Positions 21,709-33,842 of a stretch of DNA of 64,000 nt are shown here, in pieces. This DNA comes from Serripes groenlandicus. Taxonomy: Eukaryota; Mollusca; Bivalvia; Cardiida; Cardiidae. The stretch covers positions 41,396,916-41,460,915 of the forward strand of contig JASEVX010000011.1 in NCBI GenBank assembly GCA_031761405.1, in the 5' to 3' direction. Positions within the stretch are counted from its first letter, which is position 1; the number at the start of each line of letters is the position of its first letter. A program made the translations under genes and the position numbers. Below the pieces are notes generated by a model. That model did not search any database. It saw only the letters and a list, made by a program, of their open reading frames with translations, and was not told where the DNA came from.

Positions 21709-21721
21709 ATCTACTCTTCAA

Positions 21722-22194
21722 TATGCAAACAATGAACCATCAAAAACATTATTCAAAATAATATCAAAATTTAATAAAATGGGCATTTTATATTCGAGAG
21801 CCAAATTGCAATGAACTTTCAATGATAATTTCCCGGGGGAAAACAAGATAAAGGCGGTCTATCATTTCCATGCTTGGTTTTTGGGATAGGGGCGTTTCGC
21901 GCCTATCCCATAATCATGCTGCTTTCGAAAAGTCGGATTAAAGCTGCAACCACAGTCCACATGTGTATACCTACACCAGAATCGAGTTTTGATTGGTTAT
22001 AATCTGCCTTTTCAACGATTTCATTGGTTCGACCGAATCACGAAAAACCATCCGCTTGCATTAATTAAATAGATAAAATAGTTCAAACGAGTGAAACACA
22101 CTCTGAACTATGATTGACCTTAATGTCAGTGGTGTAAGGTAACGTCGACCGTGCTGTGACCCCATTAGTTTACAACAGTCGACTTACATAGGGA
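21722..22194. other. No gene seen; hairpin at 21891-21914
   Basis: This begins with the remainder of the ~230-bp unit. GGGATAGGGGCG and CGCGCCTATCCC form a short hairpin. Nothing else is recognised. Confidence 0.45.
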
Positions 22195-22850
22195 AATGTG
22201 CAAATCACTGTAAATAAAATTATTGAAAGGAGTTGAAACCATTGTGGCAAAAGTATAAATTGCCTACGATAAGCAATTTCTCCTTTTGTCACAATGTTTC
22301 CGATTGTCGTCTGCTGCACATGCGTCTGTAAGCGGGAAATGGTTACATCCTCCCCATGGAAGCGGAACCCTTTCCGTGATAATATAACAGTTCGAATATT
22401 GAAATATTGTTGAAAATGAAGCTATTGCTGACAATGAACAATTTCTCCTTTTCACACAATGCTTTTAAACACGTTTCAAATTAATTCTTTTCATATTTAA
22501 ACGTTTTACTGTGGACATTCTTTTACTCCATCTCCTTTCCGGACACATTTTGAATAACATGCTAGAGATTAATGATAACGAGCAATTTCGCCTTACATCA
22601 AGAGGAAAAATATATAGTTTATACATAGCTTTGTGGAAAAAGAAGAAAAGGGTCACGAATAACCATTCTGCAGCCGTCTGCTGCACATGCGTCGAAAAGC
22701 GACTTTAAACGGGAAAGGATTGAACCGTTTCCGTTATAGCTACTTAGTTACATACGAATGTTGAAAGTATATTTGCCTACGGAGCAACTGCTGACAATGA
22801 GCAATTCCTCCTTTCCAAACAATGCTTTGAAACATGAATCATTTTTTTTC
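22195..22850. mobile_element. Cluster of three partial family A foldback MITEs
   Basis: The hallmark ACCATTGTGGCAAAAGTAT with GCAATTTCTCCTTTTGTCAC and GTCGTCTGCTGCACATGCGT lies at 22210-22330. A second partial set lies near 22390-22465. A third right half, GCCGTCTGCTGCACATGCGT with GGGAAAGGATTG, lies at 22670-22725, followed by another left hairpin to about 22840. Copies appear nested or truncated. Confidence 0.6.
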
Positions 22851-23262
22851 TATAACCTAGATAACGAAAATATTTGTCTACAGTTATTATTTTAACCTTT
22901 GCCTCTTTTAGACACATTTGACTAACCTTAACAGATAAATGATAATCAGCAAGTTTGTCTTTTTCCACAATGTTTTAATTGCTATTCAAAATAATACTTT
23001 CAGGCTTAGTTAAATGTTGTTTGCTGTATATTTAGTCTACGTGGTCAAGGGTAAGGACTTGTTATTACATAATCCGTCCAAAGAGAGAGGTCCTACTGTG
23101 TATACATGCCACGAAAGAATGGTACTAACGGTCTCACCGCTACTGGAGAATTGTTGGTAAAACAGGTCGCGTGTTGTGTTGAATATTCTCACGTGTCGCT
23201 GTATGTCGACCCAACTAGGACATAGGAATTAAATCTACACATTAGAGATAAGATTTCAACAC

Positions 23263-23477
23263 TGATTGATTGTGGTTTAACGCCGTTTTTAACATTTTCT
23301 ACGTTATATCACGGCGGCCAGTTCATCTAAAAATGTGTTTCCTTGTTTTCTCACACCAGTACTCCACACAACAATCTTCCAAACCAACTGGGTTCTTTTT
23401 CACATAGACCATTTGTGAAAGACGAATGACGCATGTCGCATTGACTTATGTCAAACGTCGGAAAGAAAGTTGGCCGA
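23263..23477 (-). mobile_element. SINE, minus strand, tRNA head missing
   Basis: The reverse complement matches the body and tail of 21414-21708 (TTTAACGCCGTTTTTAACAT, CTCCACACAACAATCTTCCA, TTTCACATAGACC). It stops where the tRNA-like head would begin, as expected for a 5'-truncated copy. Confidence 0.82.
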
Positions 23478-23815
23478 AAATGTCAACATACACCCGAGTT
23501 ATAACCGCAGTGTCATTATTTATTTTATAATTGAGGCGCTTCTACCGATTTTGGGACTAAAATTATAATGTATATGCATTTGCGCTAATTGAAGATTCAA
23601 CGTTCGTCAACGTATAATCTAGTCCTAGACGTATCTGTTGACAAATAAACTAGAAATATAGTCTAAATAGGTTTTTGTAAATTAACCTTGTACGGTCCCA
23701 TTTCGGAGATACAATTAATTTGCAAATACTTTACAAATACCATAATCTAAGCTTTCCTAAGCACAGACGTGTTTTGACGCATCGAACCAGTCTTCTGTAA
23801 TCAATACTGTATAAG

Positions 23816-24440
23816 TTGTCTCTGTCTGTAAAGCTTGGAGGTATAATCCGGTGTCCGGCCGGCTGTCTGCCTGAATGTGCATTCGTCCGTCAGTCATGGA
23901 TTGCATGTATTGGTCAAAACGTTGTTTCTGTATGGCAGATTTATTTGAAAGTGGTCACACTTATACCGTGTGATCAGGAGAACGGCAAAATACTAGGTAC
24001 ATAACTCTGGTCTGCTTATCTTAGTTATCTTCATTTTTCCTTATTTAGTTCAGCGATTGTCTCAATTAATTTCCATTGTATCCATTTCTTATGACCTACA
24101 CATTTTCAGTGCACCATTACCATAATTTTAGCATGCTGCGTTTGGAGTGTGTATATTTTTGTCTTTCCATGTTCTCACTTATTATATGACTTTCGCATGC
24201 ACCACATGCGTTCCGTGAAATGCCCTTGTTTCGTTAATGAGTGTTTCCCAAGCGTTGTACTTTGTCCAGAGCGACTGACTGTCTGTCCGTCTTTGTGTTC
24301 ATCCATCCGTCCGTCTGTCCGTTACGTTTTGCATTAATGGGTCAAAACTTTGTTTCTGTTTCGCGGATCCATTTCAAAGTCGTCACACGTATACATTGGG
24401 ATTAAGAGATCGATACAAGATTTTGAACACAAATCTGATC
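23816..24440. repeat. Two copies of a CTGTCCGTC-rich dispersed repeat
   Basis: About 23816-24003 and 24262-24440 share CTGTCTG/CCGTC-rich sequence, GGTCAAAAC(G/T)TTGTTTCTGT and a GTGGTCACACTTATAC-like end. I cannot assign a family. A 62-codon frame in each is not convincing. Confidence 0.55.
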
Positions 24441-24917
24441 TGGTTTTTTTAGGTGTAAAACTAATTTTTCATATTTCATTTCTTCGGTTATTGTCTCAAT
24501 AGATGTCCAATGTATCAATTTAAGACGTGTTGTATAGGAAACTCAGAGCTACAGATGTGCAGTACAAAAGAAACATAACTCTAGCATGCTTTCGATTGTC
24601 TTTCATTTATCAGCATGATTACAATATACATTGTGAATCTTTAGTGATTTCTGAACTGGAAATATTTTAATTAAGGGTCGCTGTTCAGTTTTTTGTCAAT
24701 CTTTTTATTTTGTTTATACAAGAAAAGGGTCAAACTTTGATAAATTAGGTATTTGTATTGTATAGGCAGGCAATATGTGTGCTTCGCACATTTTTGGTTT
24801 GGTTTGTTTAAAGGTCATTGTTTCAACAATGTTTGTCTATAGTATCTATGCCATATATTTTCAACTTACATATGCCCATATACCATCAGCGCTTTCAGCG
24901 CTTTGATATATTTAAAG

Positions 24918-25166
24918 GAGCCGTTTTACGAGAAGAACAACCTTATGGACTCTGCGTAGTTAAGCCTGTGCAGTCCGCGCAGGCTAATCCGGGTCGACAC
25001 ATTCCGTCTCAGCGGGGTAGAGATATAGAGTAATGATTCCTGAAACAGAAAATCCACAGGAGGCGAAAAGTGTCTGCCCGGATTACCCTGCGTGGCATGC
25101 TTAGGCTGATCCGGGTCGATACTTTACGCAGAGTGCACAATGTTGGTTTTCACGTGGAACGGCTCA
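24918..25166. mobile_element. Foldback MITE, family B (best copy)
   Basis: The left arm, GAGCCGTTTTACGAGAAGAA then CAACCTTATGGACTCTGCGT, is inverted at the right as ACGCAGAGTGCACAATGTTG then GTTTTCACGTGGAACGGCTC. That makes about 43-bp terminal inverted repeats with several mismatches. The interior has CAGTCCGCGCAGGCTAATCC and CCTGAAACAGAAAATCCACA. It has no coding capacity. Confidence 0.85.
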
Positions 25167-25384
25167 TATCTATGCTGCTGTATCATCATTTCATTAAACG
25201 TACGAGTGATTAATTGGTTTTAGTCTAACGTAGTCTTTAACATGTGTTCGGTTACATTGAACACCATGGTGACATTGTGATTCATGGCTTTCTCGCACCA
25301 GTACTCCTCACTACCACTGTAAATAGACAATTAAAGCTTATGATATACATTGACGTTACGGACTGGACAATGTGCAGCAGATAT

Positions 25385-25600
25385 GAAACCGACCGTCTCG
25401 GTTACGGGATGTCGCAGGTTCGATCCCATGTCGGGTCATACCAAATACTTTAAAAATGGTAGTAATGGCTGCTCTCCTTTACGCACGGATTCGCGGGGTT
25501 AGCATTACGACTGACTGGCTGGTTTCAGGATAATATAACCAGTAGTACTGGTAACTGACACAGGAAACGCCGTGATATAAGTGAAACATTGTAAAACACC
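25385..25600 (+). mobile_element. tRNA-derived SINE
   Basis: A head with ACCGACCGTCTCGGTTACGG and the B box AGGTTCGATCCC (25417-25428) leads into ATACCAAATACTTTAAAAAT and GGTTAGCATTACGACTGACT. The tail is CAGGAAACGCCGTGATATAA then GTGAAACATTG. The minus-strand copy at 20560-20775 has the same plan. A decayed family A MITE half follows to about 25690. Confidence 0.8.
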
Positions 25601-26174
25601 ACTTTTAAAACATCTAAGCAAAGATGTAGCCACAATTATTTCAGCTTTCGTTTTTCCACAGAAGCTTCTGTATATGGGAAAGGGGTAAATTCGTATCTAT
25701 CCTCGTCCAATGTATCGATGTTTTGTTTGCAGCGTAATAACTGTCAGTCAGATTGGTTCGTAGAGCATCGCCAAAGACTACATTATATTTTCTTGAATCA
25801 GCACGTCTTCGAAAGAAGAACCTCGTAGGTACACAATTAATGTTCTCCCAAGAGGTTAATTTAAGACAAATGAACCTCTAAAGTGCAACACCTTTCTATA
25901 GCAACAACAAACAGCACATCGCCGCTGCTGTGTTATGAACTTATAGTTGTAGCAGCAGCAACTCTTATGACTACTTACTGCAGCAATCTATTCGTTTGTA
26001 CACCAATATATATTCTATAAGATACTGGTCCACGAGACCAATGTTCAAATAGGCCGGGTTCTTTACGTAGGTACAGGAACTACCGTGATAATCCTGATCA
26101 GTATTCCCGTCAACAATGTTGTGAAACCCATGACCTTGACCGCCTATGACCGTTTTGTTTAATGGCACGTTGAT

Positions 26175-26300
26175 TAGTTTACCTGTAAATATATGACTTT
26201 TGAAAACATTGTGAACGATAAAGAGAAATTGTCCGAAAACGAGGAATTTTCGTCTGCATACAACGTTTACAATTTTGAAAAAGTTTCAATTGTTCGGATG
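26175..26300. mobile_element. Family A MITE fragment
   Basis: GACTTTTGAAAACATTGTGA and GAGAAATTGTCCGAAAACGA resemble the left half and centre of family A. The outer ends are not visible. Confidence 0.4.
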
Positions 26301-26482
26301 TTACATATTCTTCCTTTGGTGTTAAAGTATTACTTTCGACAACAGACTATTTGCACAGTGCCATTGTCCTTTGATTCGCCGCAGAGCTACGTACGAATAA
26401 TAAGGCCTGTTCGAGGCAAACCTCGCAATAACTGGGGTGACATTATAGTAATACTTTCTCACATATGAAACTTCTTACATGA

Positions 26483-26545
26483 CGTCCGCCTCGGTGGCAT
26501 AGTAGTAGAGCGTCGGCTCTGAGTACGGGAGGTCTTGAAAATATT
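26483..26545 (+). mobile_element. SINE head fragment
   Basis: GTCCGCCTCGGTGGCATAGT then AGTAGAGCGTCGGCTCTGAG is a tRNA-like A-box region like that of the insertion at 56057-56315. The B box is degenerate or missing. Confidence 0.45.
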
Positions 26546-27324
26546 GCTACTTGTTTTTCACTCGATGGCAGTGAAAAAAACATTTTTCTATCCTATATAT
26601 ACAGTTATGGTCATTGTTAAGGTCGTTTGCCGCATACAGAGAGAGTAGCACTGATCGATTCCGATCTAGTTAAATAACCAGACAGTAACATATCTTAGGT
26701 GCAATGGTCGACGTTATATGTTTGTAAACTGTTGAAAACGACGTTAAACTTAATCCGATCATCGCTTGAAAATGTTAAGCTTATTGGCACAGTGAAGATT
26801 CGGCTAATATGGAAAGTTTGTTATCTGAAGCAGAAACATCCGGGATCAGGCGATGTAACTATATGAATAATAGACCGTTGTCGACCGTCCAAGTCGACAC
26901 GTCTTATAACTTCCTCATCAAATAAATGATACACAGCTTGCCCTTACCTCAACTGTCAGTAATCGATGTGCCTGATGTATTCAGCAACAGTTCGCTATCT
27001 ATAGTTCCTGTTCCATTTTGCTAGTATATATTCGGTCAGTCATACGTTGGATGTATATCGTGACTTATGTTGGTAAGTTGTTAACTATACAGGGCAAGGG
27101 TAAACAAACTGAAAACTATCGACATCGTATTGGTTATGTCCATAGAAACACCCGTTGTGTGATAAATTGTACTTTTGGGGTTTAACATGGATCACATGCC
27201 GTCAAAACCCAAACAAGCAATGCGGAAGAGTCTTCAGATAATAGATCATTGGTGCTTTTACATGGGTTTACAGCAGATGGCCAACTTAGGAAATATGATT
27301 TGGCATAACGGTAGATTTGTCTTG
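26546..27324. other. No gene seen
   Basis: AT-rich sequence. A possible SINE tail trace (GTTGAAAACGACGTTAAACT at 26732-26751) is the only recognisable piece. Confidence 0.4.
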
Positions 27325-27542
27325 TTTTGTTAGGGTTTTACGCTGTTTTCATCATTACTTCAGTTATACCGCGACGACAGTACAGTTATTCGTGATCTTT
27401 TAGAAAATAAACCAGTACTAGGCTAGGAAATGTGCCTTGCACAAGGGCACTTCACCATGACCAGCGTCGAGACTGGGGATCGAACCTGAAACGCACGGTT
27501 CCAAATCCCTGCCGACGCTAACCACTAGGCCACGGCGGATAT
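27325..27542 (-). mobile_element. Full-length-looking tRNA-derived SINE, minus strand
   Basis: On the minus strand the head reads TCCGCCGTGGCCTAGTGGTT then AGCGTCGGCAGGG, with a B box GGTTCGATCCCC (27476-27487). The body has GCCCTTGTGCAAGGCAC and CCTAGCCTAGTACTGGTTTA. The tail has GGTATAACTGAAGTAATGAT. This is the family in which the 33-bp array of copy B grew. Confidence 0.85.
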
Positions 27543-27842
27543 CTCATACAGGTAGAGATTGTCCCTAATATTTCTTGCATGAGAATATTGATTTAGATCC
27601 GCACCATCTAACAAGGACATTCACTGTCCGTCTACATGTCAGTCCTAGATGCATCTATGATAAAAACAAATTAAAACCATTAGTTTTAAGCTATTGTACC
27701 ATTTTAGGATTCCGTCGGATGAAGGCTCCGATATCGAATATTCACACGGAGGGGAATATGTAGTAGAGTGGACTGTCCCTTAGATGGACGAAGTGAAACT
27801 ATTTGTTTGTATAAGGTAACATTTATACTACCTTGTTCTAGA

Positions 27843-27860
27843 AATTGCAACGTTGCAATT
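27843..27860. repeat. Perfect 18-bp palindrome
   Basis: AATTGCAACGTTGCAATT is its own reverse complement. No wider context suggests a function. Confidence 0.7.
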
Positions 27861-28249
27861 CCAACACGTGGAAACCAAACTGGCATTGTTCATACTAATA
27901 GCACTACACCATGGACACATTCAATAATTAATTAACTTATACAGTTGAAAACATTATAATCAATATGACAAGTTCAATTCAAAAGAATAATGCGAAATAA
28001 AACATTTTAATAATTAATTACATCCAAACATTTGCAACATGTAAAATATGTTATCGTTATTTGTTTTAGATGAAAGAACAAACAAAAACATGAATAATGA
28101 TAAAGCGTATTGTTCGTTTTTAGTTATATTCATATCAAATTGCTGATGCTCATTATTAATGAATGATTTCGTGCCTCAAAATGCGTCAGCATGTGGACAA
28201 AGCAAAGCTAATCCTCTCTTTTTATTCGTTTACCCTTTGTTTTATTTAG

Positions 28250-28445
28250 GTGTTTCGCAGTTTTCAGCTTTCAGGTACATCAGTTGTATCACGGCGACTG
28301 TTCTCTTCATCTCGATCCCCTTGTAACTTAATCATTACTGGGATAGATAATGTGCCTTTAACCCAGATCACCGCGGTCTGGGAAATGACCCGAGACGCCC
28401 AGTTCTAAATCTCCAACGCTAAACATGTGGCCACCAGTGGATCCC
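28250..28445 (-). mobile_element. Decayed SINE, minus strand
   Basis: The order tail, body, B-box-like GGGAAATGACCCGAGACGCC and AGTTCTAAATCTCC follows 27325-27542, with many changes. Confidence 0.6.
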
Positions 28446-28943
28446 TCGTGGTTCCTTTGCATGATATGCTATACAGTTTCTACCAAAACCGATTACATAT
28501 GAGCCTATGCATGAAAAGAGGAACAAGTTAGCATTCTTGGATTGTGTATGATCAGATTAGCATGTTCATTTGTTTACTACACATCTACACACCAGGACAG
28601 TAGCTTCTAACAAACTTATGTAAGTAATAAGTGAATGGTGTAGACCTTAATCATATTATGTGGATGATGCTTAGTCTGAATAATGGTAAACCAACAAGTA
28701 CATTTCCCTAAAAACGGGCTCATATGTGAGTGTTTAAGTGTGCTGTTTAGATAAAGAATCGGCTGTATGTGTGTACAGTCTGTTCTTAGTTCATACAGTG
28801 TCCGGAATATGATGTAAACTCGGATAGAAAATACAAAGAGTTACATCACTTGATACCCGTGATCAGTTGTATCAGGAAAGTAGATATGATCTTATCTACG
28901 TCCCTGGTTGTATTCAAAGAAGACGTCTCTCAAAAGACCGAAT

Positions 28944-29150
28944 GAGCTGTTACACGAGCAAAACCAACATTATCGACTCTGCGTAATATATCGACCCAGA
29001 TCATCCTGCGCAGTCCGCGCAGGCTAATCCGGCCGACACATTCCGTCTCAGGGGGATAAGGGTATTGAGTTATTATTATTGAAGCAGAAAATCCACAGGA
29101 GGCGAAAAGTGTCCGTCCGTCTTAGCCTGCGCGGCATGCTTAAACTGATA
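28944..29150. mobile_element. MITE family B, truncated at right
   Basis: The left arm GAGCTGTTACACGAGCAAAA and CCAACATTATCGACTCTGCG, with the interior AGCAGAAAATCCACAGGAGG, match 24918-25166. The right terminal arm is absent. Confidence 0.75.
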
Positions 29151-29214
29151 AATACCAAATGTCATTCTGTAGATAACAAACTGCAAATATAAGTTCACTG
29201 GGTTAGCCAAAGCA

Positions 29215-29400
29215 TACGTTTACCATTCTCCCACAAACACAAGTTTGTTGCAGATGTCATAGACAAAACTATGAAAAATCTCTATAACTGAAAGTAAATA
29301 TATTTAATAGAGTTGAATGCATTGTGGCAGAAGGAGAACTTGCTTATCTTGGACAATTTCTTCTTTTGTCACAATAGTTTCAAACGTCGCCTTTCAAATT
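29215..29400. mobile_element. Foldback MITE, family A (degenerate)
   Basis: A left end with ACCATTCTCCCACAAACACA and a central hairpin GCATTGTGGCAGAAGGAGAA with GACAATTTCTTCTTTTGTCA. The right end is cut after TTTCAAACGTCG. Confidence 0.65.
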
Positions 29401-29714
29401 TGAAAATCGTAATACGCCCCTGTTGCAAAACTTTAAATGCTGCGTTAAATCAACGGATTGCGTGTGTGTCTATATACTATTTAGGCGGGCAGTGACGACT
29501 CCGGTGCGACTGTACGTATGCAAAGACTCATCCGAGTCTTTACTGTACGCGGATACAATAATAACCTAAAACCGCCAGACGCGGTTCATATGTTTGCAGA
29601 TTGGAACAAGAACGTCAAGATGGTCCTTTGTTGCTCACCTGAATACTGATGATAAAGACATACTATCCCTCTAAACAGATGGTGCTATATATATGTTTGT
29701 GATATGTAATGATT

Positions 29715-29860
29715 ACTTAAGACACAATAAACTAGTACTAGGCTAGGAGATGGGCCTTTCCAAAGTGCCCACGACCATGGCCACTGCGAGGGAGGATCTA
29801 TCCTGGACGCCCGGGTTTAAATACCTGAACGCTAACCACTAGACCAATGTGGCACTGGGG
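29715..29860 (-). mobile_element. SINE, minus strand
   Basis: On the minus strand, TTGGTCTAGTGGTTAGCGTT (A-box region), CCCGGGCGTCC and GGCCATGGTCGTGGGCAC, then CATCTCCTAGCCTAGTACTA. The arrangement is that of 27325-27542. Confidence 0.75.
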
Positions 29861-30860
29861 ACTACTGGGGACAGACATGTAACACTTATATTAGTAATGG
29901 TCCCTTCTGTTGACTTCTTTTTTAAAGAAATAAACTTTAATTTAGCAAACAAAAAATGATTTACATAAATCGCGAGTTGGAGCCAATCACGATAAAAGAT
30001 GAAGTGATAAAGAGTGTGTGTGTGTGTGTCAGTGGTAATGTTTTAATTACGTATGTAAAACCTTAAATAAACCCATACGTACATCCGGAACTCATTTTAA
30101 GTCGCGCTGAACTGTTACTTAAGGACCAGAGTAACACATTAACATTGTAACGCACGGGCTCCCGGTTAATCCGCCACTGTACCTGTCACGTGACTTCTTT
30201 TTCTTTTTTTCGTTCCTCTTCGCGAATGTTAATAATGTTAACAAGCGTCCTTGGCACATTTATAAAATTTCTAAAACATTTCTTAACTTATATTGCAGTA
30301 CTCACGCCCTAAGTGTTTCACTGATGTTCCAACAACATTAAAATGATATTTATGGGGGAGATCCTAACCTTTTAAATGCAGTTTTGTTGAATCCATGATA
30401 AACTATTTTTCTCGCGCATTTTTTCTCGCGTTGTTTGGTGCTAACAACAATTGGCATGCTGCCAACTCCGAAAAGAATGGTATTACTACTATGACCAGGG
30501 GCTAAAGCCCCAGGCCATAAACAATATAAACAGATCAGTTCAAAGGAAAACTTTGTTGATACTATAGAAGTCACATTTCCTAACAAATTATCACGTTAAT
30601 TAGTCTAATTAATTGTTTGTCTTGTCAAGATCAAACAGAATGTTTGTGCTTACGGTTGAATTTTAGTCGAATTTGATCATAAGGTGAGCCATATAGGGCG
30701 ATACCGCCCTTTTCGTTTAATCTTTAAATGGAGTATGCCAAAGTTCACTATTCCTTTACTAGAAGTATGCTTGCACGGCTATACCTGAAGTAATCACCAC
30801 AATGCATCGATTCGGATCAAAATGTATAAAAAGATCTCCAAATTGTTTTGGTCACCTCAG
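29861..30860. other. No gene seen
   Basis: AT-rich sequence with a short (TG)n at 30014-30029. A small hairpin, GGGGCTAAAGCCCC, lies at 30498-30511. The minus-strand frame at 30350-30586 has no recognisable domain. Confidence 0.4.
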
Positions 30861-31240
30861 CATGAATATTGTGATCACTCACCGTCTGGCATCGTCGTCG
30901 TATGTCAGTCATTCCCTTAACATTTTTCTACAAACGACTTCTCCTCCGAAACCAACGAAACAAATTAAACATAATTTTACAGGAATGTTCCTTAGGATGT
31001 CTTCTTTCAATGGTGTTCAATGAATTGAACTCCATGTTTAACTTTTGTTGCTGTAGCATCAAAACGGGGGCAATTACCAGAACATTAAAAATGTTTTTGT
31101 CCAAAAGTACTGGACCGATTTGGAAAACGTTTTCCTTGAGTTCAAATTATACCGATCAATTAAAAAAACATTGCCGCCAGGGGTCAGAGCTTGTATTCCT
31201 TACATGTGTATTGTAAAAACTTAAAAAAGTTACTCGTCAT
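30861..31240 (+). repeat. Dispersed repeat with ACAGGAATGTTCCTTAGGAT block
   Basis: The order GTGATCACTCACCGTC, ACGACTTCTCCTCCGAAACC, ACAGGAATGTTCCTTAGGAT, GAATTGAACTCCATG and TGTCCAAAAGTACTGGACCG is, from memory, that of a very common mollusc repeat. Only one copy of any length is in this window. A short frame inside it (30902-31216) is not a gene. Confidence 0.5.
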
Positions 31241-31274
31241 AAAGTATACGTCCGATTTTCTTATACTTTGGCAA

Positions 31275-31790
31275 GGCTGTTACTGACGGCTCTGGTCAGA
31301 CTGACACTGATACTGAAGGTTCTAGCAAGGCTGATACGGAAGGCTCTGTACTGAGGGCTCCAGCCCAACTGATATTGGAGGTTCTAGCAAGGCTGATACG
31401 GAAGGCTCTGTACTGAGGGCTCAAGCCCGACTGATATTGAAGGTTCTGACCAGGCTGAAACTGAAAGCTCTGGCCAGACTGACACTGATAATGAAGGCTC
31501 TAGCAAGGCTGATACTGACGGCTCTGGCTAGACTGACACTGATACTGAAGGTTCTAACAAGGCTGTAACGTAAGGCTCTGAACTGAGGGCTCCAGCCCGA
31601 CTGATATTGAAGGTTCTAGCAAGGCTGATACGAAAGGCTCTGTACTGAGGGCTCCAGCCCGACTGATACGGAAGGCTCTGTACTGAGGGCTCCAGCCCGA
31701 CTGACATGGAAGGCTCTGTACTGAGGGCTCCAGCCCGGCTGATATTAAAGGTTCTGACCAGGCTGAAACTGAAGGCACTCTCATTATTAT
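31275..31790. repeat. Minisatellite of 24-bp and 39-bp units
   Basis: Alternating units such as AAGGTTCTAGCAAGGCTGAT and GGCTCTGTACTGAGGGCTCC then AGCCCGACTGATA repeat about twenty times. Both unit lengths are multiples of three, so overlapping minus-strand frames (31528-31809, 31554-31784) stay open with a Pro-Ser-Val-Gln-Ser-Leu motif. They have no other protein features. Confidence 0.88.
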
Positions 31791-32056
31791 CAGTGTCTTC
31801 CCTTCTCACGATGTTTTACAATGCATCTAAAAGGGGATATATATCTAGTGTTCTATACTTTTTTCAAAAGATAAGAATGGTAGATAGTTTGAATCCCTGC
31901 TAGACCAACATTTATCTGATGATTGGTGTCTTACGTCTTCCGCAAACAATACTATCCTTTGTAAAAGGCAGCCATTTGTCTGGGAAGTACTTGAGTGGAA
32001 ACATGTGGGTAGATGATATCCTAATAAAGCTGAAATCCTAATCCGTCAATCGAAAT

Positions 32057-32265
32057 GGAAGCGCGGCGTCAGTATGGGATAGGTTTTAATTTTGTACCAT
32101 GGGGTGACGTAATCGAAAAGGGAGTAACCAACAAATATTATTGTAAAGAAAAACTCTGTAATATGTTTGAAAAAACAGCCTTTATGATTGAATAAAGTGT
32201 ATTAACTGATTAAAAAACAACAATATACAAAATATGTACATCGTTTACCGTTATTACAAAACTTA
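32057..32265. repeat. Dispersed repeat family S (copy 1)
   Basis: It starts GGAAGCGCGGCGTCAGTATG and continues GGGGTGACGTAATCGAAAAG, ending near CGTTATTACAAAA. A second copy lies at 60431-60637. A SINE-tail-like AATCCGTCAATC precedes it. Confidence 0.8.
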
Positions 32266-32279
32266 AGACACATTTAAAT

Positions 32280-32734
32280 TGTTTTTAGCAAGGGGCTCGT
32301 TACAGCCAATTGCTAGAGTAGCTAATTTTCGAAACGACGCATCGTTTTGAGACTGGAATCTAGACAGGCGTTTTACGATATCGTCATTGAATTACTTCAC
32401 ATCTGTCTTTCTACATCAGCTCTCCGTTTCTGAACACCATCTCGACTTCATATAGATGTATTGGTGGTTGCAGATCGTACATACTGTCAATGAAAGTGGA
32501 TGATTTGTGGAATATGTTGTTAAAAATGAAATGACTGTTGCCAGCTCATTCTTGTACCGCAGATAGTTCCTGTTTAAAAATCAAAATTGTTGACATATGA
32601 AGCCGAAAATTGATTTGATTCGACATCACTAACCCAAACGAAATAACTCGGAAGAAATGTTATGCTAAAATATATGAATTACATGATTAATAATTAAAAT
32701 GTATTTCTACGCTTTCAACATACTTGATTGCGCG
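32280..32734. repeat. Dispersed repeat family R (third copy)
   Basis: It aligns with 8800-9280 across its length (GCAAGGGGCTCGTTACAGCC, TTTTGAGACTGGAATCTAGA, ATTTCTACGCTTTCAACAT). It is clearly more diverged than the A/B pair. Confidence 0.8.
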
Positions 32735-33842
32735 TAAAGTTCGTTGGTAATTCCTAAATATTGTAAATCAAATGGAGTAAAGGCAACTTTTCGATTCCGA
32801 CTCAAAAACCAATTCAGATAAATGTGTCCCAATGATAACATATATACTCTAACATTCAAATTATTTAAATGATTATAAAATAAATAGTTGACAAAATATA
32901 ACATATACGATAAATGTGCAAGTCGTAATTTCCAAAAATCCTTTCGAATAAAATGTATTTTCAGCGGTAACGATAATCAGGAATATTAGAGTATTTCGTT
33001 TTAGATTCCTAGGTAAATACATCAAATTCTCAACCAAAATAAAACCTGAACAACCCCAGCAGACGGATTAAGATAGTCAAGTTCAGTTATAAAACAAATG
33101 ATTTAAATGACATTTGTTTTTTATCAAGATAAAACGTTTCAATACTAAATATTTCGCTAACTCGTGTATTGGTTTATAATTATGTTATAAATCAAAAACC
33201 ATCGAAGTGGCCGTGTAACGTAACGGTTAGCATGTTCGGCCGTGAAGCGGGAGACTTGAGTTCGATTCCCGCTCTGGGCAGATAAAAAAAAATTATAAGA
33301 AAAATATAATATTTTTTGTCTTATAAATTGCCGATATCAGTGGTGAAATTGTCATTTAACACCGTTGCAATAAACTCTTTCAAAATGTTGGGATTTAAAA
33401 TGAATTCAAAAGCAATGCATTTAAAACTATTCACCTATGCGTTGTGAAACACTAAGAAATGATTAAATCGTGTGTATGATGTTTTACGTCGCTTTTAATA
33501 ATATTTCAATCATTGCACGAAACGAACAAAACGGTGTCTTCCTATGTTAGCATCATGTTTATGCATATTATACCTTGAATGCCTTTATGGCACAGGAAAA
33601 TAAATATTGTTGGGTGCATTTAAATACGTGTAATAAATCTTTTGTTCTGTTTTTTAAGTTACAATATGTGTATTTTAGTATAGGGTGACATCAATGTTCA
33701 TACACAACACGTAAAAAAATAGAAAGCAACGTAAAACTACTGCAACACGGTAGTTATTTAAAGAAATAGGTCAACACAATATGTATACGTATCTTGTTAC
33801 GGGAAAGGTCAATATCAACTTAGGACAACATCATAACTCTGT
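32735..33842. other. Intergenic, AT-rich; 3' side of the receptor gene
   Basis: No coding sequence is seen apart from a short minus frame (32707-32904) without features. A tRNA-like piece lies at 33207-33282. I could not identify a polyadenylation signal for the receptor gene with confidence. Confidence 0.45.
33207..33282 (+). mobile_element. tRNA-like sequence (SINE head or tRNA pseudogene)
   Basis: AACGGTTAGCATGTTCGGCC, then GAGTTCGATTCCCGC (B-box-like), then an A-run. The acceptor and T stems do not pair well by eye, so a working tRNA is unlikely. Confidence 0.45.

Noticed and set aside
31528..31809. Minus-strand frame with Pro-Ser-Val-Gln-Ser-Leu repeats
   Set aside because: It is a by-product of a minisatellite whose unit lengths are multiples of three. 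It has no signal peptide or domain.
33207..33282. Functional tRNA gene
   Set aside because: It has an A/B-box-like layout, but the acceptor and T stems do not pair by eye and an A-run follows. A SINE head or pseudogene is more likely.
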